From Piezodorus guildinii (taxonomy: Eukaryota > Arthropoda > Insecta > Hemiptera > Pentatomidae): a DNA stretch of 64,000 bases. The notes beneath the pieces are model-generated. The model ran no database searches and was not told the DNA's origin. It saw only the letters and a list, made by a program, of their open reading frames with translations. Numbering within the stretch: the stretch's first letter is position 1; each line of letters begins with the position of its first letter. The stretch spans positions 152,271,474 through 152,335,473 of the forward strand of contig CM041293.1 in the NCBI GenBank assembly GCA_023052935.1. Reading direction: 5' to 3'. Positions 20,117 to 31,932 of this stretch are shown piece by piece. The position numbers were made by a program, and so were the translations under genes.

Positions 20117-22425
20117 GTAATTAGGTATTAATTATTTAATATATTTAAAGAAAGAAAGAAGAAATAAAAGTAAATTTTATCTGGAACCTTTTGTCCCCTA
20201 TGAATAACAGTACACAAGCTGAGTCTTGTTCTGGCATTGAATAAAAACATTACAAAAATAAACTTAATGGTTATACTTAATTATAAAAGTAGTAAATACG
20301 ATTACTTGAACGACTAAAAACTACTAATTGACATTATTTATAAAGTTGTTAATAAAACGACAATAGTACATTTATGTAGGACAACATAATACTAAACACA
20401 TGTGCATGCAGAGATACTATAATTGTACCTCACACTAATTCATAGAAAAAAAAAAAAAAGAAAAGTTTTTGTTCACATATTTGTAGTGTTCTCCATTTTG
20501 GAGTGAAATATGACTATTATTCTTACTTTTTATACAATTTTTGGGAAGATTGATAACTGAGGAGATTATGGAATAATTTGTTTTAAAATGAGGTTAAAGA
20601 AGATGCTTTGCGTATACAGGTAGTTATGGAATTCCAAAGTGAGGGGGTACGCATTTATATTAAGTAATTAGGCATAAATATATATTAATTACTATATTAA
20701 TACTCAACTTAATATATTAATTAATTATATTAATAGATTACTTTATATATTAATAAAATACTTAATATATTAATTAAGTAATTAGGTATAAATATATATT
20801 TATAATATGCAATAAAAACTTTATATTATTTTAATTCAATTGTAAAATTCAGGATTTCATTTAATGCCTAAACGTTAGTAAAATCGTTTCTTATTGTTTC
20901 AAGCTATGAACACCCCAAGGTCATCAACGGTTATAAACTCATTTTTATTATAAAATGTATTTATGGTTTTAACCTAATTATATAAGTTTAGAAGAGATAT
21001 GGATTTTTGTTTTTGAAATAGATATATGTTTTGTTTTCAACTTAGAATATATTGATTAATTTCTTCATACCTACAGGAATTTAAAAAATTCAATAACCTT
21101 AATATTGCTTGAACAACAATTTCTATATTTATCAATAGTTGTTTCTGTAGTCTCAGTTTCCATTATATAAGTACTTTTTAAATTTAAATAACAGCTTAAT
21201 ATTAATTATTTTGTTTGAAAAAACTTTAAAAAAAAAGACTTCAGAAAGCAGCTGTTGCTAAACATAGAATTTGTTCTACGAGGAAAATGAGCGTTATTGG
21301 CTTTGAAACATTCGTTTAGGTATAATTAAATTCGACAATATATTCTCAAAGGAAAACGAAACAGATTTTTCCGATATCACAGTATAAAATTCTTCGAAAA
21401 TCATCAAGGCAATTTTTTAATAAAAAGAGGATATCATGAAATGAAAAAAAAACAAATTAATAAGTAAATACCATAACTTTTTTTTTTTTTGAAGAAGAAG
21501 AATCGATGGATCCTTCTACATGTAGATATGAGAATATTTTACATAGGAATATTTAATACGAATAGTAGAGATCTAAATGAAAGGCATTGTTTACGTTTAA
21601 TCTTAATAAAAAAAACCCAAAGCGCCAAATGCTCGAAAGTTATTGTTTACCTATGAGAACAGATAAATTACAAGTGGGACGAAAATAGCATGAAATTTAT
21701 GTGTTCCTAAAAATGTTTTTTATTTATTGTTTTAAACAGCGATTGCTAGCAACAGACCAAGAAAAAAAAATGATGACAACAGAAGCACTAATAATGAAAG
21801 AGTATTATATAAATCTTTTAGACACAATAGTACTTACTATAATTCATTATAATTACCTTAATTGAAAAAACGTAAGTTTTGAAGACTTGAAAGAAGAATA
21901 TTAAATAAATGTTTTGATTGAAATTGCAATCGTTGAAATTATTTTATAGGATTTTTAACATATATCAAATATGTACATTACGTCAAAAAGCCACAAATAT
22001 TACAACCCCAATTTGATTACACTTAGTTTCATAAAGCGATCAAGGTTTTCAATACGTAATTATTACAAAATCATTTTAAAGCAGTAAATCTTAGGTTTCT
22101 ACAAATAAGTATTCATTTAATTAAATTATCCATATGTATTTACATTGTTTATGATGAGGTATATCAGCACATCTAGCTCTTATTATAATTATTTTATATT
22201 TCGCCAGAGTATTAATTTTAGATTTTATATCTGGATAGTATATAAATTGTAATTTAGTTATTTAAAAAATAATGAATAAATTTTAATTATATACATTTGA
22301 TAATTTTTACGTTCACTTACCTGTGTTGTAAAAAATACAATAAACTAAGGGATTGAAATGTATCAATATCGTAAAAATTTATTATTTCAAAACTTTTCAA
22401 GACCTAAAAATGCATTTAGATATAT
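20117..22425. other. no recognised gene
   Basis: 2.3 kb of AT-rich DNA. 20660-20815 is built from TTAATATATTAA-like words repeated in both orientations. A T-run lies at 21479-21490. I see no coding frame or family repeat. Confidence 0.5.
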
Positions 22426-22429
22426 GTAA

Positions 22430-22712
22430 TGAGTCCCTTGAGTTCAAATGATGAAAGTTTTAAGTTTAGTGTGTGTGTGTGTGTGTGTTTGTGAAAATTA
22501 ATTCAAACTAAAAACGTAAAAATTCGAACGAAACTGAAATCTCATTGTTGAACAACTATATGCATATGCCTAAGATGTTAGAGCAATTTATTCACTAAAA
22601 TAGACGGATCTAAAAAGTCAATTTTTACCACACGATTGGCACTTTTTTTCAATTTCTTAAAGAACGGCTCTAAAGATTTTGATTAAAATATCTATATTTA
22701 CATTAGGTAAAT
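22430..22712 (+). repeat. partial HINE-like repeat
   Basis: TG microsatellite core (22470-22490), then GAACGAAACTGAAATCTCA and AACGGCTCTAAAGATTTTGA in family order. Confidence 0.6.
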
Positions 22713-22716
22713 GGGG

Positions 22717-22998
22717 TAATCTGTGGTCTTGTGGCTAGCATAACAGATCATGCTAGCCAATGCTAGTCAGTGCACAGTTTCGCGTATTTAAATCTAATAG
22801 GTGATCCAAGGATTTTTTTACTGCGAGTAAAAAATTGTTTAATCCGTCCTTTTAAAGGGACGTCAAATGGGCGTCCCGAGCCTTTGAAATATCAGGCACT
22901 CTTTAAAGACTCCTATCCTAATACAGCCTGGATAGGTAAAATTGGGGCTCCCACTGTACCATACGATTAGCAACGGTAGCAAAGATAGACGTTAAATG
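22717..22998 (+). mobile_element. SINE-A, diverged
   Basis: It follows the family order: GGCTAGCATAACAG, CAAGGATTTTTTTACTG, CGTCCTTTTAAAGGGACG, CCTGGATAGGTAAAAT, GATTAGCAACGGTAGC, GACGTTAAATGAACA. The B box is degraded. The 66-codon frame in it is incidental. Confidence 0.75.
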
Positions 22999-23004
22999 AA
23001 CATA

Positions 23005-23120
23005 ATAGTGGGAATGGAGTCTGTCATAAAATGGTACCTGATTCGGCCATGCAGCAACATATGGAACATCTTAATGGATGAGCTCATTCGTGACAAAGTA
23101 TGGAGCACTGAGAATAAATA
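23005..23120 (-). mobile_element. LINE-B fragment
   Basis: Plus-strand words ATGGAACATCTTAATGGATG and GACAAAGTATGGAGCA match GGATATTCAGGTCTCTATGG and AACAAAGTACGGAGCG of the LINE-B at 40315. Confidence 0.5.
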
Positions 23121-23246
23121 AACTAAAGTGATGGTTTAAAATAATAATTTATATGTTTATATTTTAATCTAAAATAAATGTTTCCATCGAAACACAATCC
23201 AATCATTTAAAATTTACTTTATCTTAATGTTCCTAAATTGATTTTA

Positions 23247-24162
23247 TTGGGTTGTGTCACATGAAATGTCCGTTTTCAGGGTCAAGGATTTTTATTAAAA
23301 ATGCGATATGAAAATAAGATAATTTTATTCGAAGTATTTACCTTCTTTTTCTACACATTTTCCATAACGTGACACCAACTTTTTTATCTCTTTTTATATC
23401 CAACTTTTTATAACTCTGAGCTTTGAAATGAAACAAAATCTGAAAACGCACTTTTCACTTGATCATCATTTTCAAAAAGTTTTCCTGAACAGGTGGTAAT
23501 CTGTTGGAGACAAGTCGGGAGAATATGGTATTGGTCGTTGCGGGAGAACTTCGTAGCCCAGTTCTTTCAAATTTTGCTCGGTATGTTTTGAAACATGGGG
23601 TCTTGCTGCACCTCAGTGAGATCATGAGGTACCCATGTATCGAGATTTTTTACTTTCCCAATACACTTTAAATGTCTGGAAACGGTAGATGCACTTGCAA
23701 TTAGTTGTGCTGAGAGTCCTTTAACTGTTTGGTAGAGGTTTCCTTCTACTGTATGTTTGAGGACATCGTTGTCTATTACGGACGGAGGTCTTCTCGGACA
23801 AATTTTTCAAGTCGGAATCCCCAGCTGAAAACTTAGCAAACCAACGGCGAATGGTCCGTTCATTAACACTCCCTTCCCCAAACGCCTTGCAAATATTTCT
23901 AGCGGCCGCAGATGCTGAATGGCCGAGTTTAAACTCGTACAAAAATCTTACTCGAAAATCGCGTGTTTCCACGTTCATATTTGGAGGTATACTAAAAAGT
24001 GGGTAATTGATTGGGAAGCTAGTGTTTATAATACAAAGGTAGAGGATTAGTAACTGTTTACATTAAATATGTAAACATTCGGAAGAAAACAATAGAGACC
24101 TGCAAAATCCTTTCTATATTTCAGGAACTATACAAACGGACAATTCATGTGAAACAACCCAA
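23247..24162 (-). mobile_element. mariner element, internally deleted (copy A)
   Basis: Inverted termini (TTGGGTTGTGTCACATGAAA at 23247 and its near complement ending at 24162) are flanked by TA on both sides (23245-23246, 24163-24164), the mariner target duplication. At 916 bp it is shorter than the usual ~1.3 kb. Copies B (36827) and C (46789) share the same internal gap. Confidence 0.92.
23340..23978 (-). pseudogene. mariner transposase, deleted
   Basis: It starts at 23978 with MNVETRDFRVRFLYEFKLGH and the N-terminal helix-turn-helix region (AARNICKAFGEG, NERTIRRWFAKF), then goes out of frame. Out-of-frame remnants continue to GKVKKLDTWVPHDLTE. The centre, holding the first two catalytic Asp boxes (the GDEKW and HDNARPH regions of the family), is missing. 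The C-terminal YSPDLSPTDYHLF segment with the third Asp remains. It cannot be catalytic. Confidence 0.85.
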
Positions 24163-24690
24163 TAACAATAAAAGTAGTGTGTCGCGTGATTAAAAAAAAA
24201 AATGAAAGCATTTTTAATTTATTTGATTGGTCCGGACCAGGATTCAATCCATTCATGACAAACTCCATTCTCACTTAAACCCAGAAGTTTCAATCCTTTG
24301 CTCCTCTTCAATTCTTGATAATCCTCCAAGGCAGGGGAAAAGGAGATGACAACGGGACCATCTAGTTTAGATATATTTTTAGAATGCATCCAACGAGAAG
24401 CTTCTCTACATGTATTTCATGTCATTGTATTATACAACTATCACATTTACTTGATGTATTTTTTTTAATACAGTTTTAAGTATAAATAAAAATGTTTAAA
24501 AAAAATAATAATAATTTAATGGTCCTTAAAGAATGTTGAGTGGTTGAAGGTGGCTTTTGCGCCGAAAAGATGTAATTAATCAATGCTGGTAAATAGTAAC
24601 GTATTTGATCTGACTTGAGTTGATAATAATATTACCGTTGTTCATACAAGGCGTAAATTAAATAATAAAATTAAATTCCTGTAACTTGGA
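24163..24690. other. no recognised gene
   Basis: Spacer. GGTCCGGACCAGGATTCAATCC near 24230 looks slightly tRNA-like, but nothing supports it. Confidence 0.45.
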
Positions 24691-24872
24691 ACATCATTAG
24701 GCCTGTTGGTTAATTGGAGGCTACAGGAGTGCGATAATTACCACCAAGAGGTGCTAAACCCGGCAATTACAGTAGATAGTGGCCAGGAACCAGCGGGCAG
24801 ACCTAACGCACCCCCAGGCGATACGTCAACTCGCCTGACAGGGGTTGTCTTATCAGATCTGGAATTAGTCAG

Positions 24873-25212
24873 TCAAAGCGGGGGCTTGGTATCTGGCTGA
24901 TGTATGGTCCGCCCAATGATAGATACCAAATACCTGACAAACTGCGAGCTCATTAGGGAACAGGACCTATCTTTATGAAGAACACGGGGCAATCCATACA
25001 GCATCCATATCCGGGGGAACAGATTGGTAATAATTTCTCTGGAATATCGGCTCGTATCCATATTTCTTTTCTCTATCTGTGGACGAACGTTTGTTTCCAA
25101 AATGGGGGCATGCCATTTGGTATTGGCCACACGTATACCTACGATTTCTTTTATCTTCCGTCATGGTCCTTTCGGATACACATTTCGTTCTAACATTTCG
25201 ATCGCTCAACAT
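24873..25212 (-). pseudogene. probable LTR-retrotransposon integrase relic
   Basis: Minus frame 24873-25130 contains MLYGLPRVLHKDRSCSLMSS then a VRYLVSIIGRTIHQPDTKPP stretch. The order YG-P-hydrophobic-x-D, then S-x-x-F, IG, T.Y.P-like, resembles the integrase core of Gypsy-type elements around the second catalytic Asp. A second minus frame (to 25212) overlaps. The fragment lies in a GC-richer block that runs from 24700. No LTRs are seen. The assignment is tentative. Confidence 0.4.
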
Positions 25213-25620
25213 TAAAACGGCAGTTCTCCCAACAATGCATTACTTCCTACAACTTTGTTTGTTAGGTAACATTTTTTTTTTCTAATACCTATTGATCAAA
25301 AACAGCTAAGAATTAGGTAATCTTCAACATTCAACGAAGCAATAAATAATGTAAAACACGTGGTATGTTGTAAAAACTCATAAACATGTACACAAATGTA
25401 AAAACTCATATACCCTAAAGCACTAAAGAATTGCCCCTTTCATCAATTCATTAATTAATGTGAACTTACTTCATTAATCAATTTATTTAAAATATTTGAG
25501 AATAAGTAAAATATAAATGAGATAAATAATAATACTCTTCGATATACATCAGATATTTTAATATTTACCTAAAAATAATTTGAATTTTTTTATTTACTAT
25601 ACTCAGTACAATACCTGGCA
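25213..25620. other. no recognised gene
   Basis: AT-rich spacer. Confidence 0.5.
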
Positions 25621-25624
25621 ACCA

Positions 25625-25932
25625 AGTGTAAATAGGGGTTACCTGTAGCTGGGTGGCTAGCATTACAGCCTCCTATCCCAAAGGTCCCGGACTTAAACCC
25701 GCAGCTGGCCCTAGGATTTTTAATGGGAGAAAAAAATCTTTAGTTATGCTGTCCTTTGGAGGGGACGTTAAAAGGTGGTCCGTGCCTATGTGATGTCAGA
25801 TACTCGTTAAAGATTCTTATCCTAATTAAACCTGGCTAGGCAAAATTTAGGACTCTCACTGTAGCATCCTCCAATTAGCCACAGCAGCATAAAGTGACGT
25901 TAAATAAATAAACAAACAAACCGAGTGTAAAT
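25625..25932 (+). mobile_element. SINE-A, full-length, with 9-bp TSD
   Basis: Element 25634-25923. AGTGTAAAT at 25625-25633 is repeated at 25924-25932. The head has GGGTGGCTAGCATTACAG (A box) and a degraded B box (CGGACTTAAACCCGC). The body follows the family and ends TTAAATAAATAAACAAAC. A T-run follows at 25939-25958. Confidence 0.85.
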
Positions 25933-26039
25933 GAAGCATTTTTTTTTTTTTTTTTTTTTGATAATAGAAGTCTGTATCACCATCTTTCATTTACTTGGTT
26001 TTTATATTTTCATACAGTCCCCTTTTCAAAAAGGATTGA

Positions 26040-26470
26040 TCATCTTGACATTCGGTTGGAGGTGTTTTGCCCGGAAATACACTTTTAGGGTCCTCCGAGT
26101 CGAAATGAAGTCCTGCAATTATGTCTGTGTATTTGTGAATATTTGGTAAGTCTAGCTCGCAAAAGATAACTTTAATATAACTAAAATTTATTATTTAAAT
26201 GTCACAGTAATATTTTCAACAAAATCTGCTTACAAAAAGAGCCATCTTGCATATTTCTACAATACTCTTAAAAATATTAAAACGATTTTAATAAAAGTCA
26301 ATGCATCAGCAAAAACTTTAATGGGCTTTAATATGATTTCGGTTTTATTCTGATTGAATCGGGATTTTCTGAATTACTTTTTTTGTTAAGTAATTTTAAT
26401 TTGGAAAAGAAAAAAATTACAATTTCATGCTGTTAGTATTAAAAAAAAAAATGGGACGATTTATAATATC
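26040..26470 (+). repeat. HINE-like repeat, partial
   Basis: GGAAATACACTTTTAGGGTC, TGTCTGTGTATTTGTG, GGTAAGTCTAGCTCGC and AAACTTTAATGGGCTTTAAT occur in order. The termini are absent. Confidence 0.65.
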
Positions 26471-26825
26471 AAATAATTAGCAACTATAAAGAAGAAAAAA
26501 GCGAAATATTTTGTGAATACATTTATTTCCCACATAAACTAGGAATGTATAAAGCTAATTGTATAATATATGTTAGAAAGTATATATTTTTTATTTAACT
26601 TTCAAATTGTAGAATGAATACAGATTGACGAAAAACAGTTGAAATTAAGTGATTTTTATAAATAATAATCTGTCTTGTTAAAAATTTAATGAACTTTAAT
26701 AAAGTGTAGATTTCATTCTGATTGAACAGTCTGACAGGGCTGAATGGCGATATTTAAAAATTGTCTTTCTCTGAAGAACCTCCGATTCTGTAGATCTGAA
26801 AAAATTATTCTTTTTTCTTATAGCA

Positions 26826-27455
26826 AGTTGTATAAGGTAATTGAGGACAATAAGAAGCAGATAACACAAAAAAAAGAAAAGAGCCAAAGTTGGAAGAACT
26901 CAAATTGCATCAATCGCAGAGAGGAGGTGGTCCTGGCCCGCCTGAGAATCGGACATACAATGGTTAACCATGGGCACTTGATATCTAAGGAGTTGCCTCT
27001 GAGATGTCAGAATTGTAGGGGAACCCTGACAATTACTCACATTTTCAAAGAATGTCCCTTCTACACTAGAAAATTGAACCAATGGGGAATACCACTCAAT
27101 GTCGCGGTTGCTTTGTCGAACGATGTAAATAGAATCGATGAATTGATGTGCCTTCTAACTGAAATGGACTTTTACTAGCAGATATGATTTAATTTTGTGA
27201 TTATTATTATTCTTGAAATTATTATTAATTTTATTTTTTTATTTTATTTAACCTGATATATATTTATCTTTGACTAAAACTGTTATATTTATTCTTACTA
27301 TTGATTATTCTTATAGTTCTTAGTTTTCAACTATTTGTTTTTAACTGAATCATTGTTCATTGTTTTACCTAAAGTGGATTTTCTAAAATGAGTATCTGGT
27401 ATTGATGACCGAGATTTTTGTGCTAATAAAATATAACAACCAACTAACCAACATG
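26826..27455 (+). mobile_element. I-like LINE 3' end nested in HINE
   Basis: It contains the C-terminal ORF2 segment, a T-rich 3' UTR and a CAAC-rich tail (27438-27453). It is the same type as 18145-19407, much shorter. A clear TSD was not found; the boundaries come from the break in the HINE. Confidence 0.65.
26900..27178 (+). pseudogene. I-like LINE ORF2 C-terminus
   Basis: RREEVVLARLRIGHTMVNHG, CQNCRGTL and HIFKECPFY align with the segment at 18904-19172 and preserve the C-x2-C and H-x4-C pattern. The frame is open to TAG at 27176, but no start of its own exists; the open frame upstream (from 26744) runs through HINE sequence. Confidence 0.85.
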
Positions 27456-27590
27456 CTTCCATTGAAATTCAATGTGATTCTTTAACCTTTTTACAACATA
27501 TTTAAAAGTTCTTAAATTTATAGTAAGGTCGCGGGTAAGTAAAAGTCATGTATTGCGCGCATCAGATATTTTTTTTCTAAACAAATTCCA

Positions 27591-28135
27591 GATTGTAGAT
27601 ATACACGTATTTAATTTACCTTATCAGGCTACTGAGTTCTAATCCATCAGCTCTCAAATTATAAAAATTATCTAAAATTAGAGGAGATTCCAGAAGACCC
27701 TTTTCAAGATCACTGTTATTTCACGTTGTGGGGGCTGAGTAAGAGGCTTGTTACAGCTGGGAGCTTATTGTCATATTTTACAAAAGGCCCTAGGACACGG
27801 TCGTACAAACCTACCAGGTTCCTACAATGCCCTAATTTAGCAAAATGGATTGAATTCCTCCGTGAAAGTAACAGAAAATAAAACAACTGCACGGAATGAA
27901 CCCTCGACAAAACAAGTAATTTCTCCAGAGCATCTTAAAATAATTGATTACAGTCCATCGCTTCTTAACATATGCGACTACTTAATATAGAAGCACAGGA
28001 CAAGAACGAATCCAACTACTTGGTTTTTGTGCATAAATCCAAAATTCATAAAAAAAAAACTGCCGTATCACCTTTCATTCAATACTTAAAAAATATTAAT
28101 ATTAAATTATTAAGAACCAAGAATATATATTTTTG
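27591..28135. other. no recognised gene
   Basis: Mixed-composition DNA. The 64-codon minus frame at 27716-27910 and short plus frames show no known motif. Confidence 0.4.
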
Positions 28136-28137
28136 TT

Positions 28138-28440
28138 TTAATAATAATAATAATAGGCTTAGCGAACCCGAAGGTTCGATGCCGATACCACCAAATTCTG
28201 CATACACAGACTCGTCCAATGCTCAGCCCCAGTCAACGTCAACGTTCAAGCCAAGCCCCCGAGATCAGCCTTAACGCAATCCTTCCCATCGACGCTTCGG
28301 CCTACCTTTCTGACGCCTTACCAGTCGGGTCAGCGAATACCAACTTTCTCGGAATCCGCTTCTTTTCGAGCCCAACAACTTTACTCGCCCATTGAGTCTC
28401 CGCGATGCTATCAACTCAATTATATTATAATTCTACAAAT
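28138..28440. other. (AAT)n then a GC-rich block
   Basis: An (AAT)n tract at 28138-28155, then CGAACCCGAAGGTTCG (small hairpin) and about 280 bases clearly GC-richer than the surroundings. No domain recognised; it may be part of the LINE next door. Confidence 0.45.
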
Positions 28441-28489
28441 CTAAACTCCCCAGTGGCCTCATCTTTCTCGAACCAAATATTTAACGCAG

Positions 28490-28860
28490 TACCTTATTTT
28501 CGAAAACCTTAAGCCGTTTTTCATCCTTAAAAGTAAGCGGCGACGTTTCACATCCGTAAAGAATCGTTGGAAGAATAATAGTTTTATACATTTTAACCTT
28601 TAAGTTTTTAGATAGAAGGCGTGAGGAGCTAAGTAACTTAGCAACTGAATAATAACACGCATTTCCCACCTTTAACTGAGACTTTATTTCTTCATTTTTT
28701 CTTGTTATCATTGAACATAAATACTCGAATTACTCTACGTGTTCAAAAGTATGCCCTGATACATCAATATCACCAAGATCGTCACCGTTTCTTCTACTAT
28801 CATATATTTCGTATTATCGGTATTTAATTCGAGTCCTATTTTTTTACCGGTTTTTATTAA
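28490..28860 (-). pseudogene. non-LTR RT C-terminal fragment (another LINE type)
   Basis: Minus frames read HTFEHVE-FEYL, MITRKNEEIKSQL, and MYKTIILPTILYGCET then LTFKDEKRLKVFENKVLR. This is the widespread LINE pattern 'FKYLG..it..n....EI..RI' and 'YKTiilP..LYGcEtW.L....e.rL.vFE.kvLR'. Stops upstream of 28711 break it. It is a different family from LINE-A, B and C. Confidence 0.8.
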
Positions 28861-28919
28861 CACACTTGTATTTAGTTGTATGGTTTACGTGTCTTATTTA
28901 ATATTTTTGTTTTTATGAT

Positions 28920-28979
28920 TTTTTATTTATTTTTTGAATTTTACAAATGTATTTGTAAATAAATCAAGTAAATTAGCTG

Positions 28980-29027
<48 letters not shown>

Positions 29028-29650
29028 ATATACATGAAAAGACATGAAGAGAATGCGCCCATTTGCAGAACTCAACTAGGTAATCTAAACTAGAAGGTCT
29101 TGAGGCCATCTTCTTTTCAGACGCCTGCCTGTGAGGATTGTCAGGAATGGAAGAGGAGGCAAGGATTGAAACTAGTGGAGTAAGTCATGGAAGGATTGAT
29201 ACCTCGTACGGGCCAAATCAGCCAACTATGGGACATTAAGGTCTTTTATGGATGAGTTTATTGGTCACAGAGTAAAGAGGATTAAAGATTTTGGATTGAA
29301 TACAAGGAAGAATTTTATGGTTTAGTTGAGCACCAACCCAAAGCTCAACTCCATACGTCCAGATAGGCCTTATGATGGTGGTATAGAAGAGCCTTTTGAA
29401 GTTAAGTGGAAGGTTAGAGGGCCTGTCCAGTAAGTGTTGAAGTAAGCAAAAGCGGCAGTGCAGTTTCTTGTCGTTTTAGCCTTGGGTAAGGATTCCAAGT
29501 TATATGTTTGTCAAGTAGGAGTCCTAGATAGTGAATCTGCCCAACCAGGACAAGCGGAATATTATTAAAGGACACTGTAGGGCAGGATGTCATAGGCTTA
29601 CGACGAAGGGTATTATGACGGATTTTAAGCGTTTTTCTATAAATGAAGAG
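28920..29650 (-). mobile_element. LINE-B 3' region
   Basis: Minus-strand relic. Plus-strand words TCTTGAGGCCATC, TCTTTTCAGACGCCTG, GGACATTAAGGTC, CCATACGTCCAGATAGGCC and AGTAAGTGTTGAAGTAAGC align with copies at 37795, 40315 and 62580. A (TA)n tract (28984-29022) lies in its 3' UTR. Coding frames are broken. Confidence 0.7.
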
Positions 29651-30590
29651 GATGAATTTTCAAGGGAAACAGCGGTGAAAAAGTTCAACAGTAGTCACAG
29701 TTTTAAAAATTAAAATTATAATTAACTTTAAAAGAAAAATTAAATTTCTTTGTTTGGTTCATTGATTTTTGTCTTTTAATTTAATTTTGAAAATATAATG
29801 TTACTTATTTGTGTCTTCTACATTTTGTTTTTGAAACATGCGTTCATGTACAATTTTGGAGTTTTTATTTGTATTAAGTGATACAATGCCAATGGCCACG
29901 ACTTTATTCTAATCTTGAACAATAAAACAGGCGGATCAATTAATTACTTAAACTAAAAACAAGGTGGGATTGTGTATGAAGTTTGATGTTACTGGAACAA
30001 GTTAAAACAATGCAACCAGAATGTGGAGCCCCAATTAATCTGACACTGATTAGCAAAGACGAGGCAATCTCGGGGAGCGGTGTTGAAGATAGAAGCCCAC
30101 CGGCGGCGAGCTTCGATTGTTTTCGACCACAATAACCCTTTGAGTACAATGCCCGTCCCACCCTACTCCCATTTTCGGCCCTTCTCTCACTTATAGCCCT
30201 TTCTTCCAATCAGAATGTTTGCCTATCGGAGCGGTTCCAATCCCCTATGTTCTGTCGGTATTACCTTCCGGTCGAAGTTGGAACAAACCTCCCCTTTTAC
30301 AAACGTCTATTAAACAGATGTGTGTTGACCCAAGGTCTTAAGGGATTTACCCACCCAAATTAATTTTAAAAAAAATTAAAGTACTAACTTTAAGATTGGG
30401 TAGAATAAATATCAACTACTATAATATAATAATGGTATAATTACTAACAATTCTTGATTTTTGTTTTTTAATTACCACAACAACCTATGACGGGTCCTGG
30501 TAGTTATATCTACATTCTTCTAGGCCAACGGTACTTTTATCACTTTTCCTAAAATGGATTTTATTGTTAATATTCAAATACTAATAAAGT
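29651..30590. other. no recognised gene; GC-richer patch
   Basis: 30030-30310 is GC-richer (for example CCCACCGGCGGCGAGC). The 89-codon minus frame 29940-30209 has no recognised domain. The word GTTGGAACAAAC also occurs near 360. Confidence 0.4.
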
Positions 30591-30599
30591 TATAAGAAT

Positions 30600-31662
30600 A
30601 TTGATTTTTATTGATTATTTATTTGACAACAAGCAATGTACAAAGGCCTTTAGGCATATATTGTAACATTGATGACCATTACGAAAAACCTCCTTCAGGA
30701 TTCTTCTGAATTCGGGAACGAAGAGACCTCCCAGTGAAAGCACTCCTTGGCGTGGAAGATCTGCTGAAGAAGCAGGTATCTGCTCCAGAGGCGTTTCAGT
30801 CTTCTTGGTGGGTTTTGTGGTAGTCTATCAGTCAGTAATGTTTGTACCAGTATGTTTGGATGTCCAGCGAGTGAGTCGTGAAAATGTTTGTAATATTTTT
30901 TAATGATATCCGTTACGATTGGTATGCTGAGTTCTTTGTGTATCGATTTATTCGTAACGTAAAAGGGGCAGTGAGTGATGAAGCGGAGGAATTTAGATTG
31001 AAAGATTTGAATTGTCTGCATGTGTGATTTTTTGCATGAGCCCCACATCTGAGTACCATACGTTCAGATAGGTTTAAGTAACATGTTGTATATGATGATT
31101 TCGTGGCTTACTGATAATTTGTTTCTATGGTGAAGAAGTCGTCTAAGTATTGATAGTCGATGATTCAGTCTTATGATTTCCATTTCAGGCGTCTATCCAT
31201 TGTGAGTCCTAAGTATTTTGTTTCTGTTTGTTTGGGTAACTGAACATTGTAAAGTGTTAGTGGAGGACAATCAGATTGCCTAAGCGTGAATGTTACTTGA
31301 CTTGATTTCTGTATGTTTATTTTAACACTCCATTTATCAAGCCAATCTTGAAGTGAATTTAAATGAGTTTGAACATTGTATGAATATAAGAATATGGTAT
31401 TTAATTTAAGGAGAAGCACCTGATACCAAACTTGATCGAATGCTTTAGCGAAACCCAGAAAAACTCCTGTTGCATACAATTTCTGCTCTAGTGCCGATCC
31501 GAGGTGATAGATTACTCTATGTAGTTGATGAATGGATGATTGTTGTGTTCGAAATCCAAATTGATGGTCCGGTATTGAGTTACTATCAGTATGTGTGTCA
31601 ATAATATGTTTTAGAATAGATTCTCAATTTTTTTTTTAGCAAATCGGGAGCAGGCTAATCAG
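30600..31662 (-). pseudogene. older Jockey-like LINE, RT to C-terminus
   Basis: Minus-strand order: ISLLPI, DHQFGFRTQQSS-like text in broken frames, FLGFAKAFDQVWYQVLLLKL, a deletion that removes the FADD box, then WSVKINIQKSSQVTFTLRQ, YLGLTMDRRLKW, MWGSCKKSHMQTIQIFQSKF and PPRRLKRLW. It is diverged from LINE-A. It is the host into which LINE-A copy 2 inserted at 31664-31677. No coding similarity is visible beyond the insertion at 35727. Confidence 0.8.
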
Positions 31663-31663
31663 T

Positions 31664-31677
31664 AATACAACTAAGTA
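31664..31677. repeat. TSD of LINE-A copy 2
   Basis: AATACAACTAAGTA, repeated exactly at 35713-35726. Confidence 0.92.
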
Positions 31678-31932
31678 GTAGTAGTAATAACAATTTTTAT
31701 TGAGAAAATTTTACAATCTGTCCCAATTTGGACATTAATAGTATTGCTGAATGATATCAAACATACTACATTCATACAATATTTACACAACATAAAATTA
31801 CAATAAAATATATACACAATAATGAATCAATACAAAAGTCAATAATTCACTTATACCTATATACACATACACACACTCATACATACATCACATTGAGTGG
31901 AGAATCTAGCCAGTGCTAGAACTCCAATATAT

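Larger units (their letters stand above)
26640..27590 (+). repeat. HINE-like repeat split by a LINE
   Basis: The left part to about 26825 has GATTTCATTCTGATTGAAC and CAGTCTGACAGGGC. The right part (27456-27590) resumes with ACATGCTTCCATTGAAATTC and ends in GGTAAGTAAAAGTCATG and GCGCGCATCAGAT, the family's right terminus. The LINE between is 26826-27455. Confidence 0.65.
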
